Assembly: GCA_965601685.1 (NCBI GenBank)
Contig: CBFCWI010000001.1
Span: 62,001 to 126,000 of the forward strand
Reading direction: 5' to 3'
Source of the DNA: JANQJD01 sp965601685
Lineage (GTDB): Bacteria > Pseudomonadota > Alphaproteobacteria > Rhodospirillales > Rhodospirillaceae
DNA: 64,000 bases
The position numbers and the translations under genes were made by a program. This document shows, piece after piece, positions 45,979 through 55,160 of this stretch (position 1 is the stretch's first letter; each line of letters begins with the position of its first letter). The notes below the pieces were generated by a model. That model ran no database searches and was not told the DNA's origin. It saw nothing but the letters and a program-made list of their open reading frames with translations.

Positions 45979-46737
45979 ATGCAGAAGATGGCACGACGTC
46001 CGCTGATCGCTGGCAACTGGAAAATGAATGGCCTCCTAGCCGATAGCTTGGCTGGCACCTTGGCCAACCTGATGAAGAGCCAGCAGGCCTGGTCATTTGA
46101 GATGGTAGTGTGTCCACCATTTACTCTCCTTCACTATCTGGGGACAATTATCGCGGGCAGCGGTCTGGCCCTTGGTGCCCAGGATTGTCACACTAGGGGA
46201 AACGGCGCCCATACTGGTGATATCTCACCCATCATGCTGAAAGACGTAGGTTGTTCCTACGTGATTCTTGGTCACTCTGAACGTCGTACGGACCACGGTG
46301 AGGATGACGCCCTTGTGAGGGCTAAGGCAACTGCGGCTCTCGAAGCAGGCTTGAAGGTTATCCTCTGTATCGGCGAGACTGAGGCTGAGCGCGATTCCGG
46401 TAAGACGCTTCTCGTCAATCAGACTCAGCTGAGGGGATCCATACCTGCCGGTGTTCATGCCACGAATCTGGTGATTGCCTATGAGCCCGTCTGGGCGATT
46501 GGCACGGGTCGGACACCGACCAATCCGGAAATTCAGGATATCCATGCCTTCATCCGCAAGGAATTGATCACTCTGATCGGAGCAGAGGCTGAGAGAGTCC
46601 GCATACTCTATGGTGGCTCGATGAAACCTGGCAATGCTGGGGAGATTCTGGCCCTCACGGATGTGGACGGTGGTCTCATCGGCGGCGCGAGTCTGAAGGC
46701 GGAAGATTTTTGGGCCATCGCGCAGCAATCCGCCTAG
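45979..46737 (+). CDS. tpiA: Triosephosphate isomerase
   Basis: A 252-residue TIM-barrel enzyme interconverting dihydroxyacetone phosphate and glyceraldehyde 3-phosphate. The catalytic Lys is in GNWKMN, His in VILGHSERR and Glu in AYEPVWAIGTG; the phosphate loop GGSMKPGNA is intact. GGGAGA precedes the start; an ATG at 45988 is the alternative. The order tpiA-secG-pyrG is conserved in alphaproteobacteria. Confidence 0.97.
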   Translation: MQKMARRPLIAGNWKMNGLLADSLAGTLANLMKSQQAWSFEMVVCPPFTLLHYLGTIIAGSGLALGAQDCHTRGNGAHTGDISPIMLKDVGCSYVILGHSERRTDHGEDDALVRAKATAALEAGLKVILCIGETEAERDSGKTLLVNQTQLRGSIPAGVHATNLVIAYEPVWAIGTGRTPTNPEIQDIHAFIRKELITLIGAEAERVRILYGGSMKPGNAGEILALTDVDGGLIGGASLKAEDFWAIAQQSA

Positions 46738-46803
46738 TTATTAAGGCGTGTAGGGCATGGGTTGCAATAGTCTAGAGCAGAGGAGAGTAGGTCAAGTTGA
46801 GCC

Positions 46804-47253
46804 ATGGTCAGAATTCTACTCGTCGTTCATCTACTACTCGCTTTAGCCATGGTGGGCGCCATCTTGTTGCAACGCTCCGAAGGCAGTACTCTTGGGATTG
46901 GGGGCGGTGGTACTGGTTTTATGACAGGCCGCCAGGCGGGCAATCTGCTCACCAGGATCACCGCCTTGCTGGCGACGATCTTCATGATCACGAGCCTGAC
47001 TCTAGCTGTTCTGGGAGGATATGATCCTCATGCGCCGCGCCGGTCCATTCTCGATCAGGCTGATAACCAGGAGGGAAAAAGCGCAACGGCTGTTGTCCCT
47101 GCCCCAACACCTATGTCAGCAACGGTTCCACCTTCTACGCTGTCAGTGCTGCCACCTCCACCTTCAGCTCCAGCAACAGCTAACAGGCCGGATACCACTC
47201 GCACACAGGCAACAGGGAGAGAACAAAGAACGCAGGAGAGGGAAGATCGGTAA
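46804..47253 (+). CDS. secG: Preprotein translocase subunit SecG
   Basis: A 149-residue small membrane subunit of the Sec channel. Two spans (about 4-20 and 52-70) flank the cytoplasmic loop with the family motif LGIGGGGTGFMTGR. The C-terminal half is Pro/Ala/Thr-rich and variable, as usual for alphaproteobacterial SecG. It lies between tpiA and pyrG. Confidence 0.93.
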   Translation: MVRILLVVHLLLALAMVGAILLQRSEGSTLGIGGGGTGFMTGRQAGNLLTRITALLATIFMITSLTLAVLGGYDPHAPRRSILDQADNQEGKSATAVVPAPTPMSATVPPSTLSVLPPPPSAPATANRPDTTRTQATGREQRTQEREDR

Positions 47254-47327
47254 CGCGTTTCCGTGGGCCGTCTTGTTGGGAAACATTCATTGTCGAGCAC
47301 ATGCAACCTAAGCATCGACAAGGATCT

Positions 47328-48956
47328 ATGACGCGATTCATTTTCATTACTGGTGGTGTCGTATCTTCGCTTGGCAAAGGGCTAGCGGCAGCCGCTCTTG
47401 GTGCTCTTTTGCAAGCACGTGGCTATCGGGTGCGCTTACGCAAGCTTGATCCCTATCTCAACGTTGATCCTGGCACGATGAGTCCACTGCAGCATGGCGA
47501 GGTCTATGTCACTGACGACGGCGCTGAAACCGATCTTGATCTTGGGCATTACGAACGTTTCACTGGCGTACCGTCACGCCGGAGCGACAACGTGACGACA
47601 GGTCGCATCTATTCCGCAGTCATTGGCAGGGAGCGACGTGGTGATTATCTGGGAGCCACCGTGCAGGTCATTCCCCACGTGACAGATACTATAAAAGCCT
47701 GCATTGCCACGGACCTAGCAGACGAGGATTTCCTGTTGTGTGAAATTGGTGGAACAGTCGGCGATATTGAGAGTCTACCGTTCCTTGAAGCGATCCGCCA
47801 GATGAGTAATGAACTGGGATGGGCGCGTTCGATGTTTCTACATCTGACCCTGTTGCCCTATATATCAAGTGCAGACGAGCTGAAGACCAAGCCAACTCAG
47901 CATTCCGTGAAAGAACTTCTATCCGTAGGGATACAGCCGCACATTCTGTTGTGCCGTAGCAGTAGGCCCATCTCACCGTCAGAACGGCGTAAGATTGCTT
48001 TATTCTGCAATGTGCAGGAAGAGAAGGTGATTTCTGCTCCTGATGTTGATACAATTTACCGCGTGCCACTTTGCTATCACACAGAGGGGCTTGATGTTCA
48101 GGTGTGCAGGTCTTTCGGTTTACCTCATGCGGGTGAGCCTAATCTTGCTACCTGGCAAGATATTGTAAGTCGTATTATACAACCTACAGGAGAGGTAATC
48201 ATTGCCATTGTGGGCAAATACATGAAGCTGCGCGACTCCTATAAGTCGCTTGCTGAAGCATTAACCCATGGTGGTCTTGTCAACAACGTCCGTGTGCGGT
48301 TGGAGTGGATCGATGCAGAGCGGTGCGAACTGGAAGACGCGAACCAACACCTCGGTCACGTCCACGGCATCTTGGTGCCTGGCGGGTTTGGCAAACGCGG
48401 TGCTGAAGGCAAGATCAGAGCTATTCGTTTTGCCCGTGAAAAGCGAGTCCCTTATTTCGGTATCTGTTTTGGCATGCAGATGGCCGTGATCGAAACCTCC
48501 CGTAATTTAGCTGGTCTGAGTGCTGCGAGTTCTAGTGAATTCGGCTCTACAGGGGACTTGGTTGTTGGACTGATGAGAGAATGGAACCGAGAGACGACAG
48601 TAGAGCGGAGAGCGATTGATTCTGATCTAGGTGGTACCATGCGAGTTGGGTCTTATCCGTGCAGATTACAACCTGGTAGCCTTGCTCATGCAATCTATGG
48701 CACTGATTACATCAGTGAACGTCATCGCCACCGCTATGAAGTTAATATTCACTACCGTGAGTCCTTAAACGCTGTTGGGCTCCTGTTCTCTGGGATGTCA
48801 CCTGATGGTGTCTTACCAGAGATTATAGAATTTTCACACCATCCCTGGTTCATCGGGGTTCAATTTCATCCTGAGCTCAAATCAAAACCTTTCGACCCCC
48901 ATCCGCTGTTTACTTCGTTCATACGAGCTGCACTGGAACAAAGCAGGCTAGTGTAA
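47328..48956 (+). CDS. pyrG: CTP synthase
   Basis: A 542-residue enzyme that aminates UTP to CTP using glutamine and ATP. The synthetase domain begins TRFIFITGGVVSSLGKG and contains GDYLGATVQVIPHVTD; the C-terminal glutamine amidotransferase has the nucleophile Cys in YFGICFGMQMAVIE and His/Glu in GVQFHPEL. The ATG at 47328 has AAGGA 5-6 bases upstream, so the longer upstream frame is rejected. Confidence 0.97.
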   Translation: MTRFIFITGGVVSSLGKGLAAAALGALLQARGYRVRLRKLDPYLNVDPGTMSPLQHGEVYVTDDGAETDLDLGHYERFTGVPSRRSDNVTTGRIYSAVIGRERRGDYLGATVQVIPHVTDTIKACIATDLADEDFLLCEIGGTVGDIESLPFLEAIRQMSNELGWARSMFLHLTLLPYISSADELKTKPTQHSVKELLSVGIQPHILLCRSSRPISPSERRKIALFCNVQEEKVISAPDVDTIYRVPLCYHTEGLDVQVCRSFGLPHAGEPNLATWQDIVSRIIQPTGEVIIAIVGKYMKLRDSYKSLAEALTHGGLVNNVRVRLEWIDAERCELEDANQHLGHVHGILVPGGFGKRGAEGKIRAIRFAREKRVPYFGICFGMQMAVIETSRNLAGLSAASSSEFGSTGDLVVGLMREWNRETTVERRAIDSDLGGTMRVGSYPCRLQPGSLAHAIYGTDYISERHRHRYEVNIHYRESLNAVGLLFSGMSPDGVLPEIIEFSHHPWFIGVQFHPELKSKPFDPHPLFTSFIRAALEQSRLV

Positions 48957-49288
48957 CCGAGATGCTAGAATGGGCGCCGTGCTTTCTAGAAGACAACGTC
49001 ACGCCCAGCACGGGCTGCTTGCGCAGATCGAGGGGTGCCACGGGAGGTGAGTGTTTCCCTTCGTCTCCGACACTCTCTGTTTCACCTGGCACGGGATATA
49101 ATATTATGTTAGGTCCTCCTCACGTGCTACGTTGAGGATGGCACGAATGTAATGTTGTGAGACAGACACGCTCTAGCGGAATCTCCCGACGCGTATGATC
49201 GACGAAGGAGTTGAGGGGACCCTCCCTGGCTGTCGCACGGCCTCAAGCTACACCTGTCGCCAATGGATTGGGAACACGGACCACCCAG
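48957..49288. other. Non-coding gap between pyrG and map
   Basis: About 330 bases. CCGTGCT near 48980 and AGCACGG near 49010 can pair around a long loop and may serve in pyrG termination, but no T-tract follows. kdsA, which often follows pyrG in relatives, is absent. Confidence 0.4.
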
Positions 49289-50092
49289 ATGCAACACAGA
49301 CAAATCCCACCGTGTGGTGTTACTCTTCATGGACCTGAAGCATTCGCCAGTATGCGGCGGGCTGGATGGCTAGCCGCCGCATGTCTTGACCATATCACCC
49401 CCTATGTCAGGCCAGGAGTTACCACAAGTGAACTGGACCGACTGTGTGCCGAATTCACGGCGGCCCATGGCGGTCGCTCTGCGCCACTTGGGTACCGGGG
49501 ATTCCCGAAATCCATTTGCACCTCTGTCAAGCGCGTTGTCTGTCATGGTATTCCCAACGACAAGCCTCTGGAAGCAGGAGATATCGTCAACATCGATGTC
49601 ACGCCTATCTTAGATGGTTGGCATGGTGACACTAGCCGTATGTATTACGTTGGCGATGTTTCCATCAAAGCCATCCGTTTAGTTGAGGCTACTCATGAGG
49701 CATTAAGACGGGGAATTGGTGTTGTACGCCCTGGTGCCACCCTTGGAGATATTGGACATATTATCCAAAGTTATGTAGAATCCCACAGATTTTCTGTAGT
49801 ACGCGATTTTTGCGGTCATGGTATCGGGCGCGTTTTTCACGAACCGCCCAATGTTATGCATTTCGGTACACCTGGTACCGGCCTGACACTATGCGCGGGC
49901 ATGATCTTCACAATCGAACCGATGGTCAATGCGGGGCGGCCGGAAACGAAGGTTCTGAAGGATGGTTGGACAGCGGTGACACGGGACCGTTCTCTATCGG
50001 CCCAATTTGAACATACTATCGGAGTGACCTCTAATGGATGTGAGATATTTACACTCTCACCTAAAGGATGGCATAAACCGCCATACCTGTAA
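49289..50092 (+). CDS. map: Methionine aminopeptidase (type I)
   Basis: A 267-residue metalloprotease removing the initiator methionine. All five metal ligands are visible: Asp in NIDVTPILDGW, Asp in HGDTSRMY, His in CGHGIGRVFHEPP, Glu in TIEPMVN and Glu in QFEHTIGV. The ATG at 49289 gives a normal length; the frame is open to 49211 but that part is not family-like. radC, often next, is not present. Confidence 0.95.
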   Translation: MQHRQIPPCGVTLHGPEAFASMRRAGWLAAACLDHITPYVRPGVTTSELDRLCAEFTAAHGGRSAPLGYRGFPKSICTSVKRVVCHGIPNDKPLEAGDIVNIDVTPILDGWHGDTSRMYYVGDVSIKAIRLVEATHEALRRGIGVVRPGATLGDIGHIIQSYVESHRFSVVRDFCGHGIGRVFHEPPNVMHFGTPGTGLTLCAGMIFTIEPMVNAGRPETKVLKDGWTAVTRDRSLSAQFEHTIGVTSNGCEIFTLSPKGWHKPPYL

Positions 50093-50542
50093 GAGTATGG
50101 TTAATCATCGCTTACATGTCTGAGCCTCTTCGGATGATCGAAAAATAGCGATACACGCAAAAGTCTCTGCACTCTGCATGACTGGGCAAAGTAGTCTACC
50201 TTCCACAAGGCCCTCCTGCATTCTTACCAGAATCAGCATGCGCTACTACTCCCGGAGGACGTGAAGCAAAGTCCAGAGGGCGTATGTGGCTGTCCTATGG
50301 CGGTACCATTTTCATGTTCATGATTCAGTATGTAGTATCCCAAGCTTTGAGGGGCTGCTATCGGTGTGCGTTGTGCAAGTGGTCATACGTTCTATGAGTG
50401 CAGTACCATTATGTGATTACGCATGATCTCTACGCATTGTAGCATTTTCAATATAATTATTAAGAGTAGTAGCCGTGTGCAGAATGACAAAGTGCTGGGA
50501 ATCGATTGATCGGAAGAGCATGCCATGCCATATTAAGCCGTT
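50093..50542. other. Non-coding gap downstream of map
   Basis: About 450 bases with no supportable gene and several stops in all frames. CCATAC (50081-50086, inside the map end) and GTATGG (50095-50100) can pair as a small hairpin at the map stop. Nothing recognisable from the neighbouring radC or sfsA genes of relatives was seen. Confidence 0.45.
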
Positions 50543-51379
50543 ATGTCTGATTCCATGGCCGTCTTCGATCGTGACTTGATTCGGACTCGCCGCAAGCGGG
50601 CGACGGCAGGTTTTGCGGCACATGATTTTCTATTCCGCGAAGTAGGCGAGCGCTTAGTCGGTCGCCTGGAGGATATCAGGCGTATTTTCCCCCTTGCGCT
50701 AGAGCTTGGTTGCAGAACTGGAGTGTTAGTTGAATGCCTAACGGACCGTGGAGGAATTCAATGCCTAGTGCGCAGCGAGTTATCGGAAACTATGGCCAAA
50801 CAGGCGGTGGTTAGATGGCCCTCCGCTTTGACAGTGATTGCTGACGAGGAGCAACTGCCTTTCCGGGTCAGTAAGTTTGATCTTGTTATTAGTAATTTAG
50901 TGCTGCATTGGGTCAACGATCTGCCAGGGACTTTGATACAGGTACGGCGGGTATTGAAGCCAGATGGCCTGTTCCTCGCAAGTATGGTTGGCGGTACCTC
51001 GTTGCCGGAGTTGCGTACTGCCCTAGCTATGGCCGAAAGCGCTGCAGTCAGGAGCTGGAGAAACACACGGGTTTCGCCATTTGTGGCTGATGTCCGTGAT
51101 GCAGGGGCCTTATTACAACGAGCTGGTTTTGCCATTCGGGTGGTGGATTGTGATACTATCACGGTTATGTATGCAGATCCTCTACAATTATTAATTGATC
51201 TACGCGGTATGGGGGAGAGTAATGCGATATTCAGTCGCGCGCCGTTACGGCGCGATATCCTCCAGGCGGCGCTGGAGCATTATCGCGTTGTGCATGCAGA
51301 TTCTGAGGGGCGCGTGCCGGCTACATTTCAGATTCTGTATCTGACAGCTTGGGCCACAGAGCGGTTACAGCAACAATAG
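50543..51379 (+). CDS. SAM-dependent methyltransferase (BioC/NDUFAF5-like)
   Basis: A 278-residue class I methyltransferase. The SAM-binding motif I is ALELGCRTGVLVECL, and FDLVISNLVLHWVNDLPGTL plus VLKPDGLFLASM are motifs of the BioC/NDUFAF5 group. The N-terminal MAVFDRDLIRTRRKRA matches alphaproteobacterial members related to mitochondrial NDUFAF5, which acts in complex I assembly. Whether this one acts on a protein or in biotin synthesis cannot be decided; no bio genes are near. Confidence 0.82.
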   Translation: MSDSMAVFDRDLIRTRRKRATAGFAAHDFLFREVGERLVGRLEDIRRIFPLALELGCRTGVLVECLTDRGGIQCLVRSELSETMAKQAVVRWPSALTVIADEEQLPFRVSKFDLVISNLVLHWVNDLPGTLIQVRRVLKPDGLFLASMVGGTSLPELRTALAMAESAAVRSWRNTRVSPFVADVRDAGALLQRAGFAIRVVDCDTITVMYADPLQLLIDLRGMGESNAIFSRAPLRRDILQAALEHYRVVHADSEGRVPATFQILYLTAWATERLQQQ

Positions 51380-51529
51380 TTTGCTAATCATTGGAGGACT
51401 ATTGCTCAAAATACTTTTTGGGTTAGGTAAGGCATGAAAGACGTATGCATCCAAAAGGAGTGGCATACAGACTATGTGATAAGTTGTTGCTTTCTTTTCC
51501 ATCCCATAAAATAGAGTTTTTCTCTAGAA

Positions 51530-51548
51530 TCACTCTCTACGAGAGTGA
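51530..51548. other. Perfect short hairpin before the J-domain gene
   Basis: TCACTCTC-TAC-GAGAGTGA is an 8-bp perfect stem with a 3-base loop, 70 bases before the J-domain gene. No T-tract follows on either strand, so it is more likely a protein-binding palindrome or leader structure than a terminator. Confidence 0.4.
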
Positions 51549-51617
51549 CTTCCACGAGTCTTCCAGAAGCCGTATGATTTTAAAGTAACTTGGTGGCAGA
51601 ATGGAGAGGGGTACGCC

Positions 51618-52367
51618 ATGCTGCCGGTGTTGTTGTTTGGACTGATCGTACTGATGGCTGTCGTGCTGCTTCTGCGCTGGTTTACAACTAGTGAACCGCG
51701 TGATGTGCTCAGGGGATTGAAATGGAGTGGTTTAGCCGTGGTAGCGGTTGTTGCTGTGCTATTGGCTGCGAATGGGCGCCTTGGTTGGCTCTTCGCCGTT
51801 CTTGCAGCTTGGATACCACGGTTGATGCGGACCCTACAGATACACGCATTGATCAGAGGAGTGTGGACAGCACTCACATCGGCGGGCTTTCATTCTGTGA
51901 GTGGGGCAGAAAGGACCGCACGTGCCTCAGTAATTGAAACAGAATGCTTGCGGATGGTGCTTGATCACACTAGTGGGCACCTGTCAGGACGGGTGCGGAC
52001 TGGATCGCTCGCGGGTCGTCTGTTAGACGATCTGTCTTTGGCAGAACTAATGGTTCTTTACCGCTTCTGCGCCACTGATGAGAATTCCCTGCAAGTGCTG
52101 GAGGCGTGGCTTGACCGGGAAGGGCCGGCTGGCTGGCGGCAAACGACATCTGCCTTCCGGAAGGACGATTCTGCAGATCACGTTTCTACCGGTAGCATGA
52201 CGCACGCTGAGGCCTTACGCGTACTGGACCTCGAATCTGACGCCACACCTGATCAGATTCGTGAAGCGTACTGCAGATTGATCACTCGTCTGCACCCTGA
52301 TCATGGGGGATCCAGTTATCTGGCCGCCCAGCTCAATTGCGCCAAAGATGTTCTACTCGGTTCGTGA
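51618..52367 (+). CDS. Membrane-anchored DnaJ-domain protein
   Basis: A 249-residue protein with N-terminal membrane spans (about 2-20 and 37-70) and a C-terminal J domain (about 194-249) with the essential HPD in RLHPDHGGSSYLAAQLN. It should recruit DnaK (Hsp70) to the membrane. The layout, anchor first and a short J domain last, resembles mitochondrial Tim14/Pam18 and related alphaproteobacterial proteins. GGAGAGG precedes the ATG. It is followed by galU 56 bases later. Confidence 0.85.
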   Translation: MLPVLLFGLIVLMAVVLLLRWFTTSEPRDVLRGLKWSGLAVVAVVAVLLAANGRLGWLFAVLAAWIPRLMRTLQIHALIRGVWTALTSAGFHSVSGAERTARASVIETECLRMVLDHTSGHLSGRVRTGSLAGRLLDDLSLAELMVLYRFCATDENSLQVLEAWLDREGPAGWRQTTSAFRKDDSADHVSTGSMTHAEALRVLDLESDATPDQIREAYCRLITRLHPDHGGSSYLAAQLNCAKDVLLGS

Positions 52368-52423
52368 ACGGACAGCGGGGCGCTAAACTTGGAGTCTTTC
52401 TCTTTCGAAACAAGGAAAAAATC

Positions 52424-53326
52424 ATGCCACAACGTGTACGCAAGGCTGTCTTCCCGGTAGCAGGAATGGGCACGCGGTTCCTCCCTGCTACCAAAGCCAT
52501 GCCAAAGGAAATGTTGCCAGTCGTCGATAAGCCTCTGATCCAATATGCGGTTGAGGAAGCGGAGGCTGCTGGCATTGAGCACTTCATTTTCGTTACAGGC
52601 CGGGGGAAAAGTGCTCTAGAAGACCACTTTGACTCCGCACCAGAGCTGGAACGGTTGCTGAGTGACCGTGGCAAGCATGACCTGATAGCAGCGGTAACGA
52701 GTTGGATGCCGAAGTCGGGACAAATCTCTTACACGCGACAGCATGTGCCATTGGGCCTGGGTCATGCCGTGTGGTGTGCGCGCGACTTGATAGAGAATGA
52801 GCCATTCGCCGTTATCTTACCAGATGACTTGATTCTCACACGCATTCCTTGCCTGAAGCAGATGGTAGATGTACACGCTGAAACAGGTGGCAATGTAGTC
52901 GCGGTAATGGATGTGCCGCTTCAGCACGTCAGACGCTATGGTATCCTTGACATCGAAACGGATCATGGTCGCCTGGTCCAGGCTAAAGGGCTCATCGAGA
53001 AACCAGATCCTGCCCAGACACCATCGAACATTTCTATCACCGGTCGCTATATCTTGCACCCAGCGGTGTTTGAATACCTCGATCACCAGATCAGTGGCAG
53101 CGGTAATGAAATACAGCTTACAGATGCAATAAATGCAACAATTGGACGTATTTCCTTCCATGGCCTGCGTTTCGAAGGCAGACGCTTTGACTGTGGTGAC
53201 AAGGTCGGATTTTTACACGCCAATGCTGCGTATGCTTTGCAGCGGCCTGAAATGCGCGATCCAGTCATAGAGGCGTTACAGGAACTGTTAGCCTACTATC
53301 CAGTGGAAAGTGGTGAGCACACATGA
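52424..53326 (+). CDS. galU: UTP-glucose-1-phosphate uridylyltransferase
   Basis: A 300-residue nucleotidyltransferase making UDP-glucose. The signature GMGTRFLPATKAMPKEML near the N-terminus, LGLGHAVWCARDLI, ILPDDLIL and GLIEKPDP are all present. The ATG at 52424 gives the family start MPQRVRKAVFPVAGMG; the frame is open upstream into the J-domain gene. It is followed 72 bases later by ugd, with which it makes UDP-glucuronate precursors for surface polysaccharide. Confidence 0.96.
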   Translation: MPQRVRKAVFPVAGMGTRFLPATKAMPKEMLPVVDKPLIQYAVEEAEAAGIEHFIFVTGRGKSALEDHFDSAPELERLLSDRGKHDLIAAVTSWMPKSGQISYTRQHVPLGLGHAVWCARDLIENEPFAVILPDDLILTRIPCLKQMVDVHAETGGNVVAVMDVPLQHVRRYGILDIETDHGRLVQAKGLIEKPDPAQTPSNISITGRYILHPAVFEYLDHQISGSGNEIQLTDAINATIGRISFHGLRFEGRRFDCGDKVGFLHANAAYALQRPEMRDPVIEALQELLAYYPVESGEHT

Positions 53327-53398
53327 CGGTGAAGAACTCGCACCATGCCTCTGTGCCATTCCGTTTCTTTCCTTCAGCGGCAAAGGAGACCTTGTTCT

Positions 53399-54727
53399 AT
53401 GCGCATCGCCGTGATCGGGGCCGGGTATGTCGGTTTGGTCTCTGGAGCTTGCTTCTCTGAGTTTGGCATCGATGTGGTGTGTGTTGATAGAGACGAAAAC
53501 AAGGTTGCCCTCTTGAAACGCGGCAAGATGCCCATTTACGAACCTGGCTTGGCGGCATTAGTCAAGAGCAATGCAGAAGCTGGTCGATTATCCTTCACAA
53601 CTGCGCTGCATAGGGCTGTTGCAGAAGCTGAGGCGGTGTTTATCGCCGTTGGAACACCAAGCCGTTCTGACCATGACCATAACGGTCACGCTGATTTGAG
53701 CTACGTATTCGACGCTGCTCGTGAAGTTGCCGAGGCACTACGTGGTTACACTGTCGTTGTCATCAAGTCTACTGTACCAGTCGGCACCGGTCGCAAGGTG
53801 GAGTCCATTATCCGCGCGACAAGACCAGATACCCCTCTCGATGTAGTCTCCAATCCCGAGTTCCTGCGCGAAGGGTCGGCTATCAATGATTTCGTACGTC
53901 CAGATCGTGTGGTAGTAGGTACGGACTCCGAACGTGCCCGCGAGGTGATGCGCCAGCTCTACCGTATGTTATATCTCGTTGAGACACCTATCTTGTTTAC
54001 CAATATTGAAACGTCAGAACTGATCAAATATGCCGCTAACACTTTTCTCGCCTTAAAGATCACTTTCATAAACGAAATCGCCGATCTGTGCGAAAAAATT
54101 GGCACTGATGTTTGCGATGTCGCCCACGGAATTGGGCTAGATAGCCGCATAGGCCACAAATTCCTGTATCCTGGCCCTGGCTATGGCGGCTCGTGCTTCC
54201 CTAAGGACACGCTAGCCTTGGTACGCACAGCTCGTGATCATGGTGTGCCCCTACGCATTGTCGAGACAGTGGTAGATATCAATGACTGTCGCAAGAAGGA
54301 GATGGCCGGTCGGATCATTGCAGCCTGTGGCGGATCCGTGATTGGCAAGACTATAGCCGTTCTAGGCTTGACTTTCAAACCCAATACTGATGATATGCGC
54401 GAGTCCCCTAGCCTCGATATCATACCAGCCTTGCAGAAGGCAGGAGCTGCTGTACGCGCCTTTGACCCCGAAGGGATGAATGAGGCGCGGAAACTGATGC
54501 CTGACATCCTTTACTGCCACAATGCCTATGAGACTATGAAAGGGGCCGAAGCGCTTGTTATTCTGACTGAGTGGAACGAGTTCCGCAGCCTTGACTTGGC
54601 GCGCATGCGCAGGCTGCTAAAGGAACTTATCTTAGTTGATCTACGCAATATATACGACCCTTCAGATGTTACACGGGCTGGCTTCCAATATACATGCATC
54701 GGCCGTTCTGGAAATACCGAGGTATGA
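53399..54727 (+). CDS. ugd: UDP-glucose 6-dehydrogenase
   Basis: A 442-residue NAD-dependent enzyme oxidising UDP-glucose to UDP-glucuronate. The Rossmann motif is AVIGAGYVGLVSGACF, the catalytic Cys is in GYGGSCFPKDTLAL, and STVPVGTGRK and GLTFKPNTDDMRESPSL are conserved. The ATG at 53399 has AAAGGAGA about 9 bases upstream. Coupling with galU suggests a role in exopolysaccharide or lipopolysaccharide sugar supply. Confidence 0.96.
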   Translation: MRIAVIGAGYVGLVSGACFSEFGIDVVCVDRDENKVALLKRGKMPIYEPGLAALVKSNAEAGRLSFTTALHRAVAEAEAVFIAVGTPSRSDHDHNGHADLSYVFDAAREVAEALRGYTVVVIKSTVPVGTGRKVESIIRATRPDTPLDVVSNPEFLREGSAINDFVRPDRVVVGTDSERAREVMRQLYRMLYLVETPILFTNIETSELIKYAANTFLALKITFINEIADLCEKIGTDVCDVAHGIGLDSRIGHKFLYPGPGYGGSCFPKDTLALVRTARDHGVPLRIVETVVDINDCRKKEMAGRIIAACGGSVIGKTIAVLGLTFKPNTDDMRESPSLDIIPALQKAGAAVRAFDPEGMNEARKLMPDILYCHNAYETMKGAEALVILTEWNEFRSLDLARMRRLLKELILVDLRNIYDPSDVTRAGFQYTCIGRSGNTEV

Positions 54728-55160
54728 TAGGTATAGACACTTGTTTTCATCTATAATAGGATGATCTTTAGATCATTAAGAGTTTTTATGCAAGATGGCT
54801 CTCCTTCAAAGTGGGGTGCTAAAAGGCCGGGGCCTGGCCACCGAACCGTAGGCGAGGCTAGCATGAGAAGGCCTAGTTCGTCACTCCATTAGCGTTTGGG
54901 AGCGACGAGAACGGGTGAGAATCGGATCGCAAACCAGACCTGTGACCCAAGCCCATTTTGGCTCTCTCATGGCAGAAGAGATCCCATGAGTCGCCGCTCC
55001 GTGCGTGAGTTGTCACAGCTTCAGGATGCCCCGCAGCAGGGGCACATGATGATCCTGATGATGGATGATGTGGATACTCCTTCTGAAGTTCTGAAAGAAA
55101 GAGCTTCTTGCCTGGTAATGGCTCTACCTGCTGCTTTGGACGTGAAAGGAACGTGCAGGC
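54728..55160. other. Non-coding gap between ugd and mazG
   Basis: About 430 bases. A weak hairpin follows ugd (listed separately). A 63-codon frame (54986-55177) with AGAAGAG upstream overlaps the mazG start; it has no recognised relative and was not called as a gene. Confidence 0.4.
54761..54787 (+). terminator. Weak intrinsic terminator after ugd
   Basis: ATGATC-TTTA-GATCAT (54761-54776) forms a 6-bp AT-rich hairpin followed by TAAGAG and TTTTT (54783-54787). It is placed 34 bases after the ugd stop. The stem is weak and the T-run is a little distant. Confidence 0.35.
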
